From assembly GCF_003315035.1 (NCBI RefSeq), contig NZ_QNRE01000007.1, forward strand, positions 1 through 64,000: DNA of 64,000 nt, read 5' to 3'. The notes below the pieces were generated by a model. The model was given only the letters and a program-made list of their open reading frames with translations, searched no databases and was not told the DNA's origin. Positions within the stretch are counted from its first letter, which is position 1. Every line of letters begins with the position of its first letter. This document shows, one piece after another, positions 50,129 to 58,488 of the stretch. This DNA comes from Nocardia puris (lineage in GTDB: Bacteria; Actinomycetota; Actinomycetes; Mycobacteriales; Mycobacteriaceae). Made by a program: the position numbers and the translations under genes.

Positions 50129-50860
50129 GTGAGTCTCGTGCTACTGCCCGCCGTCGATGTCGCCAATGGAGAGGCCGTGCGCCTCGTGCAGGGGGAGGCG
50201 GGCAGCGAAACCGGCTACGGCTCGCCGCGCGACGCGGCGCTGGCCTGGCAGGAGGCCGGGGCCGAATGGGTGCACCTGGTGGATCTGGACGCGGCGTTCG
50301 GCCGCGGCTCCAATCGCGACCTGCTCGCGGACGTGATCGGCGAGCTCGACGTCAAGGTGGAACTGTCCGGCGGCATCCGTGACGACGACTCCCTGAAGGC
50401 CGCGCTGGCCACCGGGTGCGCGCGCGTCAACCTAGGCACCGCCGCCATCGAGGACCCGCGCTGGTGCGCCCGCGCCATCGCCGAATACGGCGACCGCATC
50501 GCCGTCGGCCTGGACGTGCGCATCGTCGACGGCGAGTACCGCCTGCGCGGGCGCGGCTGGGTGAGCGACGGCGGCGACCTGTGGGAGGTGCTCGAACGGC
50601 TGGAGCGCGACGGCTGCGCCCGCTACGTCGTCACCGACATCACCAAGGACGGCACGCTGACCGGCCCCAACCTGGACCTGCTGCGCGAGGTGTGCGCGGC
50701 CACGGAGTCCCCGGTGGTCGCCTCCGGCGGCGTGTCCACCGTCGAGGACCTGGTCGCCATCGCCGGGCTGGTGCCCGAGGGCGTCGAGGGCGCGATCGTC
50801 GGCAAGGCGCTCTACGCGGGCCGTTTCACGCTGCCCGAGGCGCTGGCCGCGGTGCGCTGA
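50129..50860 (+). CDS. hisA: Phosphoribosyl isomerase A (HisA/PriA)
   Basis: A 243-residue (beta/alpha)8 isomerase: LLPAVDVANGEAVRLVQG with the first catalytic Asp, WVHLVDLDAAFGRGSN, LSGGIRDD, VTDITKDGTLTGPN with the second Asp, and ASGGVST. In actinobacteria this enzyme (PriA) also isomerises phosphoribosyl anthranilate, because trpF is missing, and no trpF occurs in the trp cluster here. GTG 50129 gives the family length; ATG 50117 is four codons earlier. It reopens the his cluster after the three inserted genes. Confidence 0.95.
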   Translation: MSLVLLPAVDVANGEAVRLVQGEAGSETGYGSPRDAALAWQEAGAEWVHLVDLDAAFGRGSNRDLLADVIGELDVKVELSGGIRDDDSLKAALATGCARVNLGTAAIEDPRWCARAIAEYGDRIAVGLDVRIVDGEYRLRGRGWVSDGGDLWEVLERLERDGCARYVVTDITKDGTLTGPNLDLLREVCAATESPVVASGGVSTVEDLVAIAGLVPEGVEGAIVGKALYAGRFTLPEALAAVR

Positions 50861-50869
50861 CCGATCGCG

Positions 50870-51697
50870 ATGGCCGTCGACCCGATCTCCCGCCTGCCCG
50901 ACCTGCTCGCCGCCGCGAGCGCCGTACTCGACGGCGCCAGTGCGCGTTTCGTGGACGGTCTGGGCGCGCCGAGCGCGGTCACCAAGGGCCGCAACGACTT
51001 CGCCACCGAACTGGACCTGGAACTGGAGCGCACCATCTCCGAGGCGCTCACCCTGCGCACCGGAATCGACGTGCACGGTGAGGAATTCGGCGGTCCGCAG
51101 CTGACCTCGGGCACGGCGTGGGTGCTCGATCCGATCGACGGCACCTTCAACTACTCCTCCGGGCACCCGCTCTCGGGCATGCTGCTCGCGCTGGTGCACG
51201 ACGGCGAGCCGGTGCTCGGACTGACCTGGCTGCCCATCCTCGGCCGCCGCTACGCCGCCGTGCGGGGCGGGCCGGTGCTGCTGAACGACGCGCCGCTGCC
51301 GCCGCTGGGGCCGGGCAAACTGGCCGAGGCGATGATCGGCTTCGGCACCTTCAACGTGGATTCGGCGGGCCGCATCCCCGGCCGCTTCCGCTTCGACCTG
51401 CTCGGCCCGCTGAGCCGGTTGTCCTCGCGCGTGCGCATCCACGGGTCCACGGGGATCGACCTGGCGTTCACGGCCTCCGGCGTGCTGGGCGGGACGATCG
51501 TCTTCGGCCACCATCCGTGGGACAACGCCGCCGGCGTGGCGCTGGTGCGCGCGGCGGGCGGCGTGGTGACCGACCTCGCGGGCGATCCCTGGACGATCGA
51601 ATCGGGGTCGGTGCTCGCGGCCGCGCCGGGGGTGCACGAAGAACTTCTGGACATGATCAGCACGGTCGCCGATCCGTCGGCCGCCGGGGAGAGGTGA
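50870..51697 (+). CDS. Inositol monophosphatase-family protein, candidate histidinol phosphatase
   Basis: A 275-residue IMPase-superfamily protein with KGRNDFATELDLELER, GEEFGG, motif A DPIDGTFNYSSGHP and motif B HHPWDNAAGVALVRAAGG. It lies 9 bp behind hisA and 5 bp before hisF, the position of impA (Rv1604) in M. tuberculosis. Because HisB here lacks a phosphatase domain, this protein is one candidate for dephosphorylating histidinol phosphate, although the proven mycobacterial HisN is encoded elsewhere. Inositol phosphate is the alternative substrate. Confidence 0.88.
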   Translation: MAVDPISRLPDLLAAASAVLDGASARFVDGLGAPSAVTKGRNDFATELDLELERTISEALTLRTGIDVHGEEFGGPQLTSGTAWVLDPIDGTFNYSSGHPLSGMLLALVHDGEPVLGLTWLPILGRRYAAVRGGPVLLNDAPLPPLGPGKLAEAMIGFGTFNVDSAGRIPGRFRFDLLGPLSRLSSRVRIHGSTGIDLAFTASGVLGGTIVFGHHPWDNAAGVALVRAAGGVVTDLAGDPWTIESGSVLAAAPGVHEELLDMISTVADPSAAGER

Positions 51698-51702
51698 GCC
51701 GA

Positions 51703-52476
51703 ATGACGTTGGCGGTACGCGTGATCCCGTGCCTGGACGTGGATGCGGGCCGGGTGGTCAAGGGCGTCAACTTCGAGAACCTGCGCGACGCGGGCGATCC
51801 CGTCGAACTGGCCGCCGCCTACGACGCGCAGGGCGCCGACGAGCTGACCTTCCTCGACGTCACCGCCTCCACCGGCGACCGCGGCACCATGATCGATGTG
51901 GTGACCCGCACGGCCGAGCAGATCTTCATCCCGCTCACCGTCGGCGGCGGCGTGCGCACCGTGGACGACGTGGACCGGCTGCTGCGCGCGGGCGCGGACA
52001 AGGTCTCGGTGAACACCGCCGCCATCGCCCGCCCCGAGGTGCTGCGGGAGATGTCGGAGCGGTTCGGCTCGCAGTGCATCGTGCTGTCGGTGGACGCGCG
52101 CACGGTGCCCGACGGGCAGCCCGACACCCCCTCGGGCTGGGAGGTCACCACCCACGGCGGCAAGCGCGGCACGGGGATCGACGCCGTCGAATGGGCCGTG
52201 CGCGGTGCGGAATTGGGCGTCGGCGAGATCTTGCTGAACTCCATGGACGCCGACGGCACCAAGGCGGGCTTCGACCTGCCCATGATCCGCGCGGTGCGCG
52301 CCGCCGTGTCGGTGCCGGTCATCGCCAGCGGCGGCGCGGGGGCGGTGGAGCACTTCGCGCCCGCCGTGCAGGCCGGGGCCGACGCGGTGCTCGCGGCCAG
52401 CGTGTTCCACTTCGGCGATCTCACCATCGGCCAGGTGAAGGAGTCGATGCGCGCCGCGGACCTCGTCGTCCGCTGA
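51703..52476 (+). CDS. hisF: Imidazole glycerol phosphate synthase cyclase subunit HisF
   Basis: A 257-residue (beta/alpha)8 cyclase partner of HisH. The two catalytic Asp strands are visible: VIPCLDVDAGRVVKGVNF and LNSMDADGTKAGFD; LTVGGGVRTVDDV and IASGGAGAVEHF bind the phosphates. ATG 51703 follows gggagaggtg. It lies five bases behind the IMPase gene. Three strong hairpins follow; hisI is displaced by about 1 kb. Confidence 0.97.
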   Translation: MTLAVRVIPCLDVDAGRVVKGVNFENLRDAGDPVELAAAYDAQGADELTFLDVTASTGDRGTMIDVVTRTAEQIFIPLTVGGGVRTVDDVDRLLRAGADKVSVNTAAIARPEVLREMSERFGSQCIVLSVDARTVPDGQPDTPSGWEVTTHGGKRGTGIDAVEWAVRGAELGVGEILLNSMDADGTKAGFDLPMIRAVRAAVSVPVIASGGAGAVEHFAPAVQAGADAVLAASVFHFGDLTIGQVKESMRAADLVVR

Positions 52477-52483
52477 ACGACCC

Positions 52484-52583
52484 CGGCCGGCGGCCATGGC
52501 GGTGGTCGCCGGCCGCGGGAGCCCGCTCGTCCGCGAGCGGGAGACGGCGGCAGGGTGGGCCGGGGATGGTCACCCTGCCGCCG
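52484..52583 (+). terminator. Three consecutive hairpins after hisF
   Basis: Perfect inverted repeats: CGGCCGGCG/CGCCGGCCG (52484-52492 and 52507-52515), CCCGCTCG/CGAGCGGG (52522-52529 and 52534-52541) and CGGCGGCAGGGTG/CACCCTGCCGCCG (52545-52557 and 52571-52583). None has a T tract. Together they should stop or process the his transcript. Confidence 0.6.
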
Positions 52584-52623
52584 CGACTTGCCTCCGGCAG
52601 AAGTATGCATGTACAACTAATTC

Positions 52624-53037
52624 ATGACTGATCTCGCGCGCGACGAGCGGATGTGGGCTCGACTGTCCGCCTTGCACTCCCGGGTCGAGCAGCGGCTCGG
52701 CACGGCGGTGCAGCGCGGGCACGGGCTGGGGCTCTCCGAGTTCCGCGCGCTGGGCTTCCTCGCCGACGCGCCCGACGGGGAACTGCGGATGCAGGAGCTC
52801 GCCGACCACCTCGGGCTCAACCAGAGCTCGGTGACGCGGCTGGTCGGGCGGTTGATCGACGCCGGGCTGGCCTACCGCGACCTGTGCCCGGACGACCGGC
52901 GCGGGGTGTACACGGTCATCTCCGACGCCGGGCGCGAGCGGCACCGGGCGGCGTCGAGCACGTATCGGGCGGAGTTGTCGGCGGCGCTGGACGAGTCGGA
53001 GGACGTCGCGGGCGAGCTGCGGCGAGTGCTGAGCTGA
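52624..53037 (+). CDS. MarR-family transcriptional regulator
   Basis: A 137-residue winged-helix regulator: core RMQELADHLGLNQSSVTRLVGRLIDAGLAYRDLCPDDRRGVYTV. The AT-rich TATGCATGTACAACTAA stretch just upstream (52605-52621) is a likely promoter/operator. It sits between hisF and hisI. Downstream, five bases away, is the remnant of an oxidoreductase that may once have been its target. Confidence 0.87.
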   Translation: MTDLARDERMWARLSALHSRVEQRLGTAVQRGHGLGLSEFRALGFLADAPDGELRMQELADHLGLNQSSVTRLVGRLIDAGLAYRDLCPDDRRGVYTVISDAGRERHRAASSTYRAELSAALDESEDVAGELRRVLS

Positions 53038-53041
53038 TCGG

Positions 53042-53382
53042 ATGTCCGCTCACCTCGAGCGAATCGCGAGAATCGGCCGGGCCGGAATCCGCTGTGCCGC
53101 CGCGCGGTTGCCCACCCACATGGGTATCGGAGTGGCCTGGGGGCCTGCGGCATTGGACACGTCCGGCAACGCGGTCGACGCGGCGGTGGCGTTCGGGCGG
53201 GAAGCGGTGGCGGCCGGACTGGACTCGCTGTGGTCGTGATCGGCGACGAGTCCGTGCTCGCCGCCCGCGTCGCCGAGTATTTCGACGCCGGCGCGACCGA
53301 CGTCGTGCTCTCCCAGACCGACCTGACCACCCCGGAGGATCGCCGCCGCACCTGGGAGGCGCTCGGCGCGTTGACGTCCTGA
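53042..53382 (+). pseudogene. Remnant of an F420-type LLM oxidoreductase (TIGR03620-like)
   Basis: The first frame (from ATG 53042) carries an N-terminal fragment ending GREAVAAGLDSLWS at a stop (53237-53239). The next frame, from GTG 53236, carries a C-terminal fragment VAEYFDAGATDVVLSQTDL and RRTWEALGALTS, ending at 53382. These correspond to the beginning and end of ~290-residue F420-dependent luciferase-like oxidoreductases. About 170 residues between them are gone and the junction is out of frame. The family call is from recalled motifs. Confidence 0.6.
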
Positions 53383-53433
53383 CGCCGGCAGCCGACCCGT
53401 GACGCCCCACCCGCCCCTGTTATAAACGGTGGT

Positions 53434-53781
53434 ATGGCACTCGACCCCAGCATCGCCGCCCGTCTCAAGCGCAACGAGGCGGGCCTGTTCTCCGCGGTCG
53501 CGCAGGAGCGCGGCACCGGTGACGTGCTGATGGTCGCGTGGATGGACGATGAGGCCCTGGCCCGCACGCTGGAGACCCGCAAGGCGACGTATTACTCGCG
53601 CTCGCGCGGCCGGTACTGGGTGAAGGGGGAGACCTCGGGCCACACGCAGTACGTGCACGAGGTGCGGCTGGACTGCGACGGCGACACGGTGCTGCTGGTG
53701 GTCGACCAGGAGGGCGCGGCCTGCCACACCGGCACCCACACCTGCTTCGACTCGGATCTGCTGCTCGGCGAACCCGCCTGA
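53434..53781 (+). CDS. hisI: Phosphoribosyl-AMP cyclohydrolase HisI
   Basis: A 115-residue zinc enzyme opening the adenine ring of phosphoribosyl-AMP in histidine synthesis. Conserved parts are VLMVAWMDDEALARTLET, YYSRSRGRYWVKGETSGH, VRLDCDGDTVLLVVDQ and the zinc motif ACHTGTHTCF. It is monofunctional, as in other actinobacteria, where hisE is separate. It is cut off from hisF by a MarR gene and an oxidoreductase remnant and must use its own or a read-through promoter. Confidence 0.96.
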   Translation: MALDPSIAARLKRNEAGLFSAVAQERGTGDVLMVAWMDDEALARTLETRKATYYSRSRGRYWVKGETSGHTQYVHEVRLDCDGDTVLLVVDQEGAACHTGTHTCFDSDLLLGEPA

Positions 53782-53791
53782 GCCGGGCCCC

Positions 53792-54280
53792 TCAGTCCTC
53801 GCGCGATTCGGCGGACGGGCCCTCGGCCAGCACCCCGACCAGATGCGTCGCAAGGACCTCGCCGAGGTCGGCCAGCTGCTCCTTCTGCTCGGTGTCGAGC
53901 CCGTCGAAGACGAAGGCGCGCACTGCGTCCATGTAGCCGGGCGCGGCCTCGACTACCTTGCGGTAGCCGTCGTCGGTCAGCGTCGCCTGCACGCCGCGGC
54001 GGCCCGCGGTGGCACTGCGCTGCGCCCACCCCATGCGCTCCAGTTTGGACACCACGTGCGACAGGCGGGATAGCGAAGCATTTGCTTTGTGGGCCAGCTC
54101 ACTCATCTGGAGCCGGTGCCCCGGCTCCTCGGACAGCAGCGTGAGCACCCAGTACTCGAAGTGCGTCACCCCCGACTCGCGCTGCAACCTCGTATCGAGA
54201 GCACTCGGTAATCGCGTCATCAGGGCCACGATCGAACGCCACGATCGCTGTTCGACGGGGTCGAGCCACTTCGTCACCAT
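53792..54280 (-). CDS. MarR-family transcriptional regulator
   Basis: A 162-residue winged-helix regulator: THFEYWVLTLLSEEPGHRLQMSELAHKANASLSRLSHVVSKLERMGWAQRS with a C-terminal dimer helix. ATG 54280 is used (gaaagaag site); earlier in-frame ATGs at 54316 and 54349 are possible. It converges with hisI at 10 bp distance. The target is unknown; it is not divergent from an obvious partner. Confidence 0.85.
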   Translation of the reverse strand: MVTKWLDPVEQRSWRSIVALMTRLPSALDTRLQRESGVTHFEYWVLTLLSEEPGHRLQMSELAHKANASLSRLSHVVSKLERMGWAQRSATAGRRGVQATLTDDGYRKVVEAAPGYMDAVRAFVFDGLDTEQKEQLADLGEVLATHLVGVLAEGPSAESRED

Positions 54281-54394
54281 GCGCCTTCTTTCGAGCTGAG
54301 TGACGCGGGTCGTCATGGCAATGTCACTCGCGACAACCGAGTTTGCCACGACTTCGCTCGACCGTCATGACGATCGGGAATGTCGTGAGTTCAT

Positions 54395-54997
54395 TCACAT
54401 TTGGTCGGCCCTCGGGGCGGGTGTCTCAGGGGCGGTCGCGGCGGGCGGCGGGGTGACGGGCTTGCCCGCCTCCAGCTGCTTCTCGGCCTTGCGGCGGCGC
54501 AGCGTGCGCCGCGTCACGAAGAAGACCGCGACCAGGAAGACGGCGGCGGCGATCAGCGCGCCCACCAGGGCGGCGCCGCGGAAGGCGGGCGCGTCGACGT
54601 CGAGGATGCGTTCACCCGCGTGCGCGGCGTTGCTGTTGCCCAGCACGATGGTGAGCGTCATCAGGTTCGGCACGGCCACCAGCAGCGCCACCACCACGGC
54701 CGCGCCGGCGAAGAAGCGGCCCGCGCGCTTGCGCCACACCACCACCGCGAACAGCAGCAGGAACAGGGAGATCGCCGTGGTCAGGCCGCCGAAGAACAGG
54801 CCCCAGCCGATGCCTTTGGAGAAGCTGCCGTTCACCATCTCCGCCAGCCGCTGCGCCCACCAGCGCGGGATGAACGCGGCCAGGATGAAGTAGGCGATGA
54901 CCAGCACGACCACCAGCGCGAGACCACCGATGATCCGGTTGCGCCAGACGGTTGCCGTGGGTTTCCGATCTGCGGGAAGAACCTCGCTCGAAGTCAT
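54395..54997 (-). CDS. Four-helix membrane protein of unknown function
   Basis: A 200-residue protein with four hydrophobic segments (LALVVVLVIAYFILAAFIP, WGLFFGGLTTAISLFLLLFA, AGAAVVVALLVAVPNLM, ALIAAAVFLVAVFFV) and a Pro/Ala-rich cytoplasmic tail. ATG 54997 was chosen over an upstream ATG at 55057, which would add a polar leader. No family was recognised. It lies between the MarR gene and the peroxiredoxin on the same strand. Confidence 0.72.
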   Translation of the reverse strand: MTSSEVLPADRKPTATVWRNRIIGGLALVVVLVIAYFILAAFIPRWWAQRLAEMVNGSFSKGIGWGLFFGGLTTAISLFLLLFAVVVWRKRAGRFFAGAAVVVALLVAVPNLMTLTIVLGNSNAAHAGERILDVDAPAFRGAALVGALIAAAVFLVAVFFVTRRTLRRRKAEKQLEAGKPVTPPPAATAPETPAPRADQM

Positions 54998-55069
54998 GAA
55001 TCCAGCGTAGGTGGACCGGTCGGTTCCATGCCGGTGCCGCGTCGGCGTTTCGATCACCCGCGCCGTGGG

Positions 55070-55525
55070 TCAGCGGGCGCGCAGCACCTCGAGCGCCTCG
55101 TCGGCGTGGGTGTTCGCGCGAAGTTCGCTGCTGATGACCGAGAGGACCGTCCGGTCGGTATCGATGACGAAGGTCTGCCGCTTCACCGGCGCCAGCTTGC
55201 CGAGCAATCCGCGCTTCACGCCGAACTGCGCGGCCACCGCGCCGTCGCGATCCGACAGCAGCGGGTAGCCCAGTCCTTGTTTGGCGGCGAAACCGGCCTG
55301 GGTGTCCACCGCGTCGGTGCTGATGCCGACGCAGGTCGCGCCGAGGGCGGCGAATTCGGCGGACAGATCCCGGAAGTGGCACGCCTCCGCGGTGCAGATC
55401 GGGGTGTTGGCGGCCGGGTAGAAGAAGAGCACCAGCGGGCCGTCGGCGAGCAACGCGCCGAGCGAGCGAACGGTGCCGGACTGATCGGGGAGCTCGAACT
55501 CGGGAGCGAGCTGACCTTGCTGCAT
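55070..55525 (-). CDS. bcpB: Peroxiredoxin (bacterioferritin comigratory protein type, BcpB-like)
   Basis: A 151-residue thiol peroxidase of the BCP/PrxQ group. The active-site segment is FYPAANTPICTAEACHFRDL, with the peroxidatic Cys in PICT and a second Cys five residues later as possible resolving partner. The fold continues with ISTDAVDTQAGFAAKQGLGYPLLSD. ATG 55525 fits the family start. In M. tuberculosis bcpB (Rv1608c) has the same position and orientation just before trpE. Confidence 0.92.
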   Translation of the reverse strand: MQQGQLAPEFELPDQSGTVRSLGALLADGPLVLFFYPAANTPICTAEACHFRDLSAEFAALGATCVGISTDAVDTQAGFAAKQGLGYPLLSDRDGAVAAQFGVKRGLLGKLAPVKRQTFVIDTDRTVLSVISSELRANTHADEALEVLRAR

Positions 55526-55606
55526 GAGGGGGACAGTACCGGGCATCCGTGACACCCGGTACCGCGCGCCGACGGCGCCGGACGCCCCCGACGGACGCCC
55601 GGAGAC

Positions 55607-55918
55607 TCAGCTGTGCGCGACCAGCGCGGCGACCTCGGGGTTCTTGATCTGCATGACGTCGAGGATGCCGTGCGCGCGCAGGAACGGCTCGAGTTCGCGG
55701 ATGCGGTCGCTGTTGATCGCGTACTCGTCGGGGAAGTGGTTGCGGTCCAACGACTCCAGCGCCTTGGCGTAGGTGACGAAGGAGGCGATGGCGTTGTGCG
55801 TGCCCAGTCCCTGCGGACCGATCGGGGCCGGCCCGCCCACCCGCGGATGCTGACCGAGCGTGGTGCCCGGACCGGCGGCGCGACGGCCGTCGTGCGCCAC
55901 CGTTTGCGAGGGGTACAT
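55607..55918 (-). CDS. Conserved-looking protein of unknown function
   Basis: A 103-residue protein. The first ~45 residues are Gly/Pro-rich; the rest looks helical (FVTYAKALESLDRNHFPDE, SDRIRELEPFLRAHGILDV). ATG 55918 has a very good ribosome binding site (gagaggag), the main support. It is divergent from trpE with a 122-bp gap and lies upstream of the peroxiredoxin on the same strand. No family was recognised. Confidence 0.6.
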   Translation of the reverse strand: MYPSQTVAHDGRRAAGPGTTLGQHPRVGGPAPIGPQGLGTHNAIASFVTYAKALESLDRNHFPDEYAINSDRIRELEPFLRAHGILDVMQIKNPEVAALVAHS

Positions 55919-56040
55919 CTGTTGGTCTCCTCTCGAAAGTGATACCGCGACATGGAACGTGGCGAGTGTAGTGATGGCCGCCACAGGGGCGGGGTGGGGG
56001 TAGCCGCAAGCGGCCCGGTCGCGCTTGGAATGATGGGGAG

Positions 56041-57582
56041 ATGCCTGGCGCGTCCACTCCCACCACCACGACCCGCGAGCAGTTCCGAGAACTGGCCGCG
56101 GAGCACCGGGTGGTCCCCGTGACCCGAAAGGTGCTGGCGGACTCCGAAACTCCGCTGTCGGCCTACCGCAAACTGGCCGCCGACCGAGCCGGCACCTTCC
56201 TGTTCGAGTCGGCGGAGAACGGGCGGTCCTGGTCGCGCTGGTCGTTCATCGGCGCGGGCAGTCCGTCCGCGCTGACCGTGGTGGACGGCGAGGCGGCGTG
56301 GCTGGGCCACATCCCCGCCGACGCGCCCTCGGGCGGCGACCCGCTCGCGGCGCTGCGCGCGACGCTCGAGCTGCTGCGCACCGAACGCCTGCCCGGCCTG
56401 CCCCCGCTGACCGGCGGCATGGTCGGCTACCTGGGCTACGACGCGGTGCGCCGCATCGAGCGCCTGCCCGAACTGGCCGCCGACGATCTGCGCCTGCCCG
56501 AGATGGTGCTGCTGCTGGCCACCGACCTGGCTGCCTTCGACCACCACGAGGGCGCCATCACGCTCATCGCCAACGCCGTCAACTGGAACGGCACCGCCGA
56601 GCGCGTCGACGAGGCCTACGACGACGCCGTCGCCCGCCTGGACCGGATGACCGAGGCGCTGGCCGCGCCCGCCCCGTCCACGGTGTCGGTGTTCGACCAG
56701 CCCGAGCCGGTCTATCGCCGTCAGCGCACCGCCGACGAGTTCGGCGCGGGCGTGCGCCGCCTGGTCAAGGAGATCGAGGCGGGCGAGGCGTTCCAGGTGG
56801 TGCTCTCGCAGCGCTTCGAGATGGACTACCGCGGCGAGCCGATCGACCTGTACCGGATGCTGCGGGCCTCGAACCCGAGCCCGTACATGTACCTGATGCA
56901 CATCCCCGACGGCGACGGCGGCACCGCGTTCTCCATCGTCGGGTCCAGTCCGGAATCGCTGGTGACCGTCAAGGAGGGCGTGGCGACCACGCACCCCATC
57001 GCGGGCACCCGCTGGCGCGGGGCCACCGAAGAGGACGACCTGCTGCTGGAGAAGGGGCTGCTGGCCGACGAGAAGGAGAACGCCGAGCACCTGATGCTGG
57101 TCGACCTGGGCCGCAACGATCTGGGCCGGGTGTGCCGGCCGGGCACGGTGCGCGTCACCGAGTACCGCCACATCGAGCGCTACAGCCATGTCATGCACCT
57201 GGTGTCCACCGTGTCGGGGCGGCTGGCGCCCGGCAGGATCGCCCTCGACGCGGTGAGCGCCTGCTTCCCGGCGGGCACGCTGTCGGGCGCGCCGAAGGTG
57301 CGGGCGATGGAGCTGATCGAGGAACTGGAACCCACCCGGCGCGGCATCTACGGCGGCGTGGTCGGCTACCTGGACTTCGCCGGCGACGCCGACACCGCCA
57401 TCGCCATCCGCACCGCCCTGCTCAAGGACGGCGTCGCCTACGTCCAGGCGGGCGCGGGCGTGGTGGCCGACTCCGATCCGGACTACGAGGACACCGAGTC
57501 GCGGAACAAGGCCATGGCGGTCCTCAAGGCCGTGGCCGCCGCGCAGACCGTGCGCGCGTACGGCGCGAACGGCGGCGCGTGA
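56041..57582 (+). CDS. trpE: Anthranilate synthase component I TrpE
   Basis: A 513-residue enzyme forming anthranilate from chorismate with ammonia from TrpG. The N-terminal domain holds the tryptophan-feedback region (LFESAENGRSWSRWSFIG). The catalytic domain has EAFQVVLSQRFE, ASNPSPYMYLM, GSSPESLV, HPIAGTRWRG, DEKENAEHLMLVDLGRNDLGRV and FPAGTLSGAPKVRAMELIEELEP. ATG 56041 fits. trpG is not in the window. The next gene's ATG shares a base with its stop. Confidence 0.97.
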   Translation: MPGASTPTTTTREQFRELAAEHRVVPVTRKVLADSETPLSAYRKLAADRAGTFLFESAENGRSWSRWSFIGAGSPSALTVVDGEAAWLGHIPADAPSGGDPLAALRATLELLRTERLPGLPPLTGGMVGYLGYDAVRRIERLPELAADDLRLPEMVLLLATDLAAFDHHEGAITLIANAVNWNGTAERVDEAYDDAVARLDRMTEALAAPAPSTVSVFDQPEPVYRRQRTADEFGAGVRRLVKEIEAGEAFQVVLSQRFEMDYRGEPIDLYRMLRASNPSPYMYLMHIPDGDGGTAFSIVGSSPESLVTVKEGVATTHPIAGTRWRGATEEDDLLLEKGLLADEKENAEHLMLVDLGRNDLGRVCRPGTVRVTEYRHIERYSHVMHLVSTVSGRLAPGRIALDAVSACFPAGTLSGAPKVRAMELIEELEPTRRGIYGGVVGYLDFAGDADTAIAIRTALLKDGVAYVQAGAGVVADSDPDYEDTESRNKAMAVLKAVAAAQTVRAYGANGGA

Positions 57583-58301
57583 TGGCCGAGGACCCCGACT
57601 CCGGTACCGCCCCCGCGCAGGCCGCCCCGCGCGCGCAGCGCCCGATCGGCCCGATCGTGCTGCTCGCGCTGGCCGCCGCCCTCATGTGGGGCGCGTCGCG
57701 GCTCACCTGGGTGACGGTGCGCTCGGAGGACGGCCTCACCGCGCCGCGCACCGACGAGCTCGAGGGCGCCGTCTGGTTCGGCGCGCTCACGCCGTTGGCG
57801 CTGGTGCTGCTCGCCGCCATCGCCGCCGTGCTGGCCACCAAGGGCTGGCCGCGCCGGGTGGTCGGCGTGCTGGTGGCGCTGGTCGCGGCCGTCACGGCGG
57901 TGCCCGCGTTCGCGGTGCTCACCGGATCGGGCGCCACCGACCAGCGCGCCGCCTCGCTCGCCGAACTGCCCGGCCGCGCCACCGTGATCGAGGTCACCAC
58001 GGCCGCGTTTCCCGCGATCGTGACCATGGCCGCCGCGCTCGCCGCGTTCGCGGCCGGTGTGCTGCTGGCCAGGATGCCGCGCGAATCCGCCGGGCTGTCC
58101 GGCAAATACGACAATCCGGTCGCGCGCCGGGCCGCCGCCACCGAACAGGTGGCCGACCGCGGCACCGACGAACAACTCTCCGAGCGGGTGCTGTGGGACG
58201 CGCTGGACGCGGGCGCCGACCCCACCGAGGACGACCGCGACGAGGACGACGGCGCCTCCCGCGGCGGCAAGCGCGGCACCCCGGGGGCCGGTGCGCAGTG
58301 A
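57582..58301 (+). CDS. Trp-region conserved membrane protein (TIGR02234)
   Basis: A 239-residue protein with four hydrophobic segments (starting IGPIVLLALAAALMWGASRL) and an acidic, Arg/Gly-rich C-terminal tail (EDDRDEDDGAS). It matches the TIGR02234 trp-region family present between trpE and trpC in this order (Rv1610). ATG 57582 overlaps the trpE stop. Function is unknown; the constant position suggests a role with tryptophan synthesis or uptake. Confidence 0.87.
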   Translation: MAEDPDSGTAPAQAAPRAQRPIGPIVLLALAAALMWGASRLTWVTVRSEDGLTAPRTDELEGAVWFGALTPLALVLLAAIAAVLATKGWPRRVVGVLVALVAAVTAVPAFAVLTGSGATDQRAASLAELPGRATVIEVTTAAFPAIVTMAAALAAFAAGVLLARMPRESAGLSGKYDNPVARRAAATEQVADRGTDEQLSERVLWDALDAGADPTEDDRDEDDGASRGGKRGTPGAGAQ

Positions 58302-58302
58302 G

Positions 58303-58488
58303 ATGACCGCGCCCCACCCGCCCCGCAAGTTGCCGCCGGTTTGCGGCCGCTCCCAGCGAGCGGAGCCCAACCCCGGCGCGAACGCAAGAGGTAGAGCCAT
58401 TTATTCTTTGTCAGCATCGGTGAGACAGCGCCTGGGGGGATTCTCAGGCAGCAAGTCCGTCTCCCCAGAAAGGATTCGAGCCAGATGA
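58303..58488 (+). CDS. Possible 61-residue ORF coupled to trpC
   Basis: A frame from ATG 58303 to TGA 58488, overlapping the trpC ATG as ATGA. The peptide is basic (PPRKLPPVCGRSQRAEP, RAIYSLSASVRQRLGG) and matches no family known to me. The 183-bp gap also contains a hairpin CTGGGG/CTCCCCAG (58432-58437 and 58461-58468) near the trpC ribosome binding site. It may be a small coupled protein or just a leader region. No run of Trp codons is present. Confidence 0.3.
   Translation: MTAPHPPRKLPPVCGRSQRAEPNPGANARGRAIYSLSASVRQRLGGFSGSKSVSPERIRAR

Noticed and set aside
55974..56003. A nine-codon frame with one Trp codon upstream of trpE as a trp attenuator leader
   Set aside because: It has a single Trp codon and no convincing terminator/antiterminator pair, so attenuation cannot be supported.
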